Source: Myxococcales bacterium
Lineage (GTDB): Bacteria; Myxococcota; Polyangia; Nannocystales; Nannocystaceae
Assembly (NCBI GenBank): GCA_016793465.1
Contig: JAEUJW010000052.1
Coordinates: 62,001-126,000 of the forward strand
DNA: 64,000 nt
Direction of reading: 5' to 3'
A program made the position numbers and the translations under genes. Every line of letters starts with the position of its first letter. Positions within the stretch are counted from its first letter, which is position 1. The notes below the pieces were generated by a model, which worked only from the letters and a program-made list of their open reading frames with translations, was not told the DNA's origin and searched no databases. Below are positions 62,665 to 64,000 of the stretch, piece after piece.

Positions 62665-63633
62665 TCAGCGGATCTCGACGGTGGCGCCGGCCTCGACGAG
62701 GCCCCTCTGAAGCGCCGCGGCTTCGTCGTGCGAGAGGCCCTCTTTGAGCACGGTCGGCGCCGACTCGACGAGGTCCTTGGCCTCCTTCAGCCCGAGGCCG
62801 AGGTGCTCGCGCACGGTCTTGATCACAGCGATCTTGTGGTGGCCGAAGCTCTCCAGGAAGACGGCGAACTCGCCGGGCGACGGCGAGCCCGCGATTCGCC
62901 GCAGCTCGGCCGAGGCGCCGACCTCGATGAGCCGGCGCCGGACCGCCTCGGCCTCATCCTCGGTCAGGCCGGCCTTGACCGTGAACGGCGCCGACTCGAC
63001 GAGGTCCTTGGCCTCCTTCAGCCCGTAGTCGGTGATCATCCGCACCGCCTTGATCACGTCGATCTTCTTCCAGCCGGCCGCGGTCAGGACCACGTCGAAC
63101 CGCTCGCCCGTCGGCTCGGGCTCGGGCGCGGGCTCCGACGAGCCGGACATCCGCAGCGCGACCTGGGCCCCGACCGCGACGAGCTGCGTCTGCAGCGCCT
63201 CCGCGCGGGACCTGTCGGTGTTCTCCTGGATGAGGGTCGGCGCCGACTCGACGAGGTCCTTGGACTCCTTCAGCCCGAGGCCGGTCAGCTCGCGCACGAC
63301 CTTGATCACGCTGATCTTGGAGGCCCCGACGGCGACGAGGAACACGTCGAGCCCGTCACCCTCCGGACCCTGGTCGGGCGCGGGCTCGGAGTCGGCGTCC
63401 GCGTGGTCCCGGATCTCGACCGTCGACCCGGCCTTCTTGAATCTTCGGACGATCGTCTTGGCCTCGTCCTCGTCGATGTCCGCCTTCAACAGCACCGGCG
63501 CCGACTCGACGAGCTCCTTGGCCTCCTTCAACCCGCAGGCGAGCAGCTCCCTCACCTCCTTGACCGCGTTGATCTTGCTGTTGCCCCAACTGGTCAGGAA
63601 GACATCGCGGCGAGAACCCGAGAAACTGGCCAT
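62665..63633 (-). CDS. Protein made of four tandem ribosomal L7/L12 C-terminal domains
   Basis: A 322-residue protein built from four copies of the L7/L12 C-terminal domain at about 8-75, 94-162, 178-245 and 255-322. Each has the signature V(I/V)[19 protein letters not shown] (for example [20 protein letters not shown] in the third), then an acidic/DEA helix and a final [12 protein letters not shown] strand. Linkers are short and acidic or Pro-rich. The L7/L12 N-terminal dimerisation domain that anchors to L10 is absent. In L12 this domain contacts translation factors, so a tandem array could bind several factors or sequester them. ATG 63633 is the first in frame before the repeats. Confidence 0.9.
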   Translation of the reverse strand: MASFSGSRRDVFLTSWGNSKINAVKEVRELLACGLKEAKELVESAPVLLKADIDEDEAKTIVRRFKKAGSTVEIRDHADADSEPAPDQGPEGDGLDVFLVAVGASKISVIKVVRELTGLGLKESKDLVESAPTLIQENTDRSRAEALQTQLVAVGAQVALRMSGSSEPAPEPEPTGERFDVVLTAAGWKKIDVIKAVRMITDYGLKEAKDLVESAPFTVKAGLTEDEAEAVRRRLIEVGASAELRRIAGSPSPGEFAVFLESFGHHKIAVIKTVREHLGLGLKEAKDLVESAPTVLKEGLSHDEAAALQRGLVEAGATVEIR

Positions 63634-63894
63634 TCGTATCGTCGACCTCGCGCCGAGGGTCGCATGGATCGCGTGGGCTCGCCCCGGAAATCCATCATGT
63701 CGGGCCAATCCGCGCGCCCTGTGCGATCTATCGCGCGCGCGCGGTTCGGCGGCCACAACTCCGGCGCCGGCGAAGGCCGTATGTGCACGGACTCGAGGCG
63801 ACGTCGGCTCGTCGCCCCTGCCCTTGCACTCCCACACGCGCAGCATGTGCACGATCGCCAGCAGCGCCTCGCCGCGCGGGGTCATCCGTAGCCG
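63634..63894. other. 261-bp gap without a gene
   Basis: No supported coding region; the upstream extension of the L7/L12 frame is Arg-rich and low in protein-like features. The promoter of the L7/L12-repeat gene must lie at the left end. Confidence 0.4.
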
Positions 63895-64000
63895 TCAGCC
63901 CGGATCCACGGTGGGACACACCTCCTCGGGCCACACCGCGGTGTTGTTGGTCTCGTCGCACTCGAACAGCTTGCCCTCGCCGACCCCGGTGTCGTCGACG
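63895..64000 (-). CDS. C-terminal end of a CARDB-type secreted protein (partial)
   Basis: Only the last 34 residues are visible, entering from the right edge: VDDTGVGEGKLFECDETNNT and then AVWPEEVCPTVDPG. The pattern DDxGxGxGxxxECDExNN is that of CARDB-type Ig-like adhesion domains common in large myxobacterial surface proteins. The rest lies outside the window. Confidence 0.6.
   Translation of the reverse strand, partial: VDDTGVGEGKLFECDETNNTAVWPEEVCPTVDPG

Overview
This window looks like chromosomal DNA from a myxobacterium, possibly close to the Nannocystis/Polyangiales group; the family is my inference. The sequence shows extreme GC content with G or C at almost every third codon position, a secreted protein ending in a MYXO-CTERM sorting tail, many lipoproteins, a very large eukaryotic-type Ser/Thr kinase, a hybrid sensor kinase and Cys-rich secreted repeat proteins. 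I saw no rRNA, tRNA, CRISPR array, transposase or replication origin.

Layout. 1-3.9 kb: amino-acid ABC transporter (ATPase plus a binding-protein/permease fusion) divergent from a BBP2-like porin. 4.2-7.6 kb: a solitary Eco57I-type DNA adenine methyltransferase interrupted in frame by a 27-bp minisatellite. 7.9-9.0 kb: MYXO-CTERM protein. 9.0-20.2 kb: amine catabolism. One minus-strand run encodes a GNAT-like protein, a GABA-type aminotransferase, a succinate-semialdehyde dehydrogenase and then a tightly coupled helical protein/HEPN/GNAT trio. A PuuB-like oxidase diverges from it, and a SpuC-like putrescine aminotransferase follows next to a second copy of the GNAT-like family. 20.2-24.3 kb: DUF3820 protein, a divergent HxlR/VOC pair, an SGNH esterase lipoprotein and a STAS-like protein. 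24.3-33.4 kb: FAD monooxygenase with hybrid sensor kinase, NUDIX hydrolase, DprE2-like SDR, quinone-oxidoreductase-type MDR, an effector-associated-domain membrane protein and a LysR regulator. 33.4-42.2 kb: ferritin-like protein, 1477-aa kinase with FG-GAP repeats, PDZ lipoprotein and serine hydrolase. 42.3-46.6 kb: vanadium haloperoxidase fused to a propeller, plus small proteins. 46.9-50.9 kb: a compact envelope/osmotic cluster (DUF481 protein, OmpA-TSP3, sigma factor, small protein, MscS channel), convergent with a NarL-type two-component system. 54-57 kb: fascin/ricin lectin and a CxxC-repeat propeller protein. 57-62 kb: barstar-like protein and an eroded tract (frameshifted LamG lipoprotein, TetR fused to a phage-tail-like fragment, possible AgmX remnant). 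62-64 kb: GNAT, a protein made of four L7/L12 C-terminal domains, and the end of a CARDB-type protein.

A theme of the window is that many genes carry a TAnnnT hexamer 6-9 nt before the start codon, as expected for leaderless transcripts. Genes inside operons are instead joined by 4-nt ATGA/GTGA overlaps. The tightest candidates for an undescribed functional unit are the helical protein/HEPN/GNAT trio, the two GNAT-like/aminotransferase pairs, the sigma-factor/MscS envelope cluster, and the leaderless upstream peptide overlapping the MDR gene.
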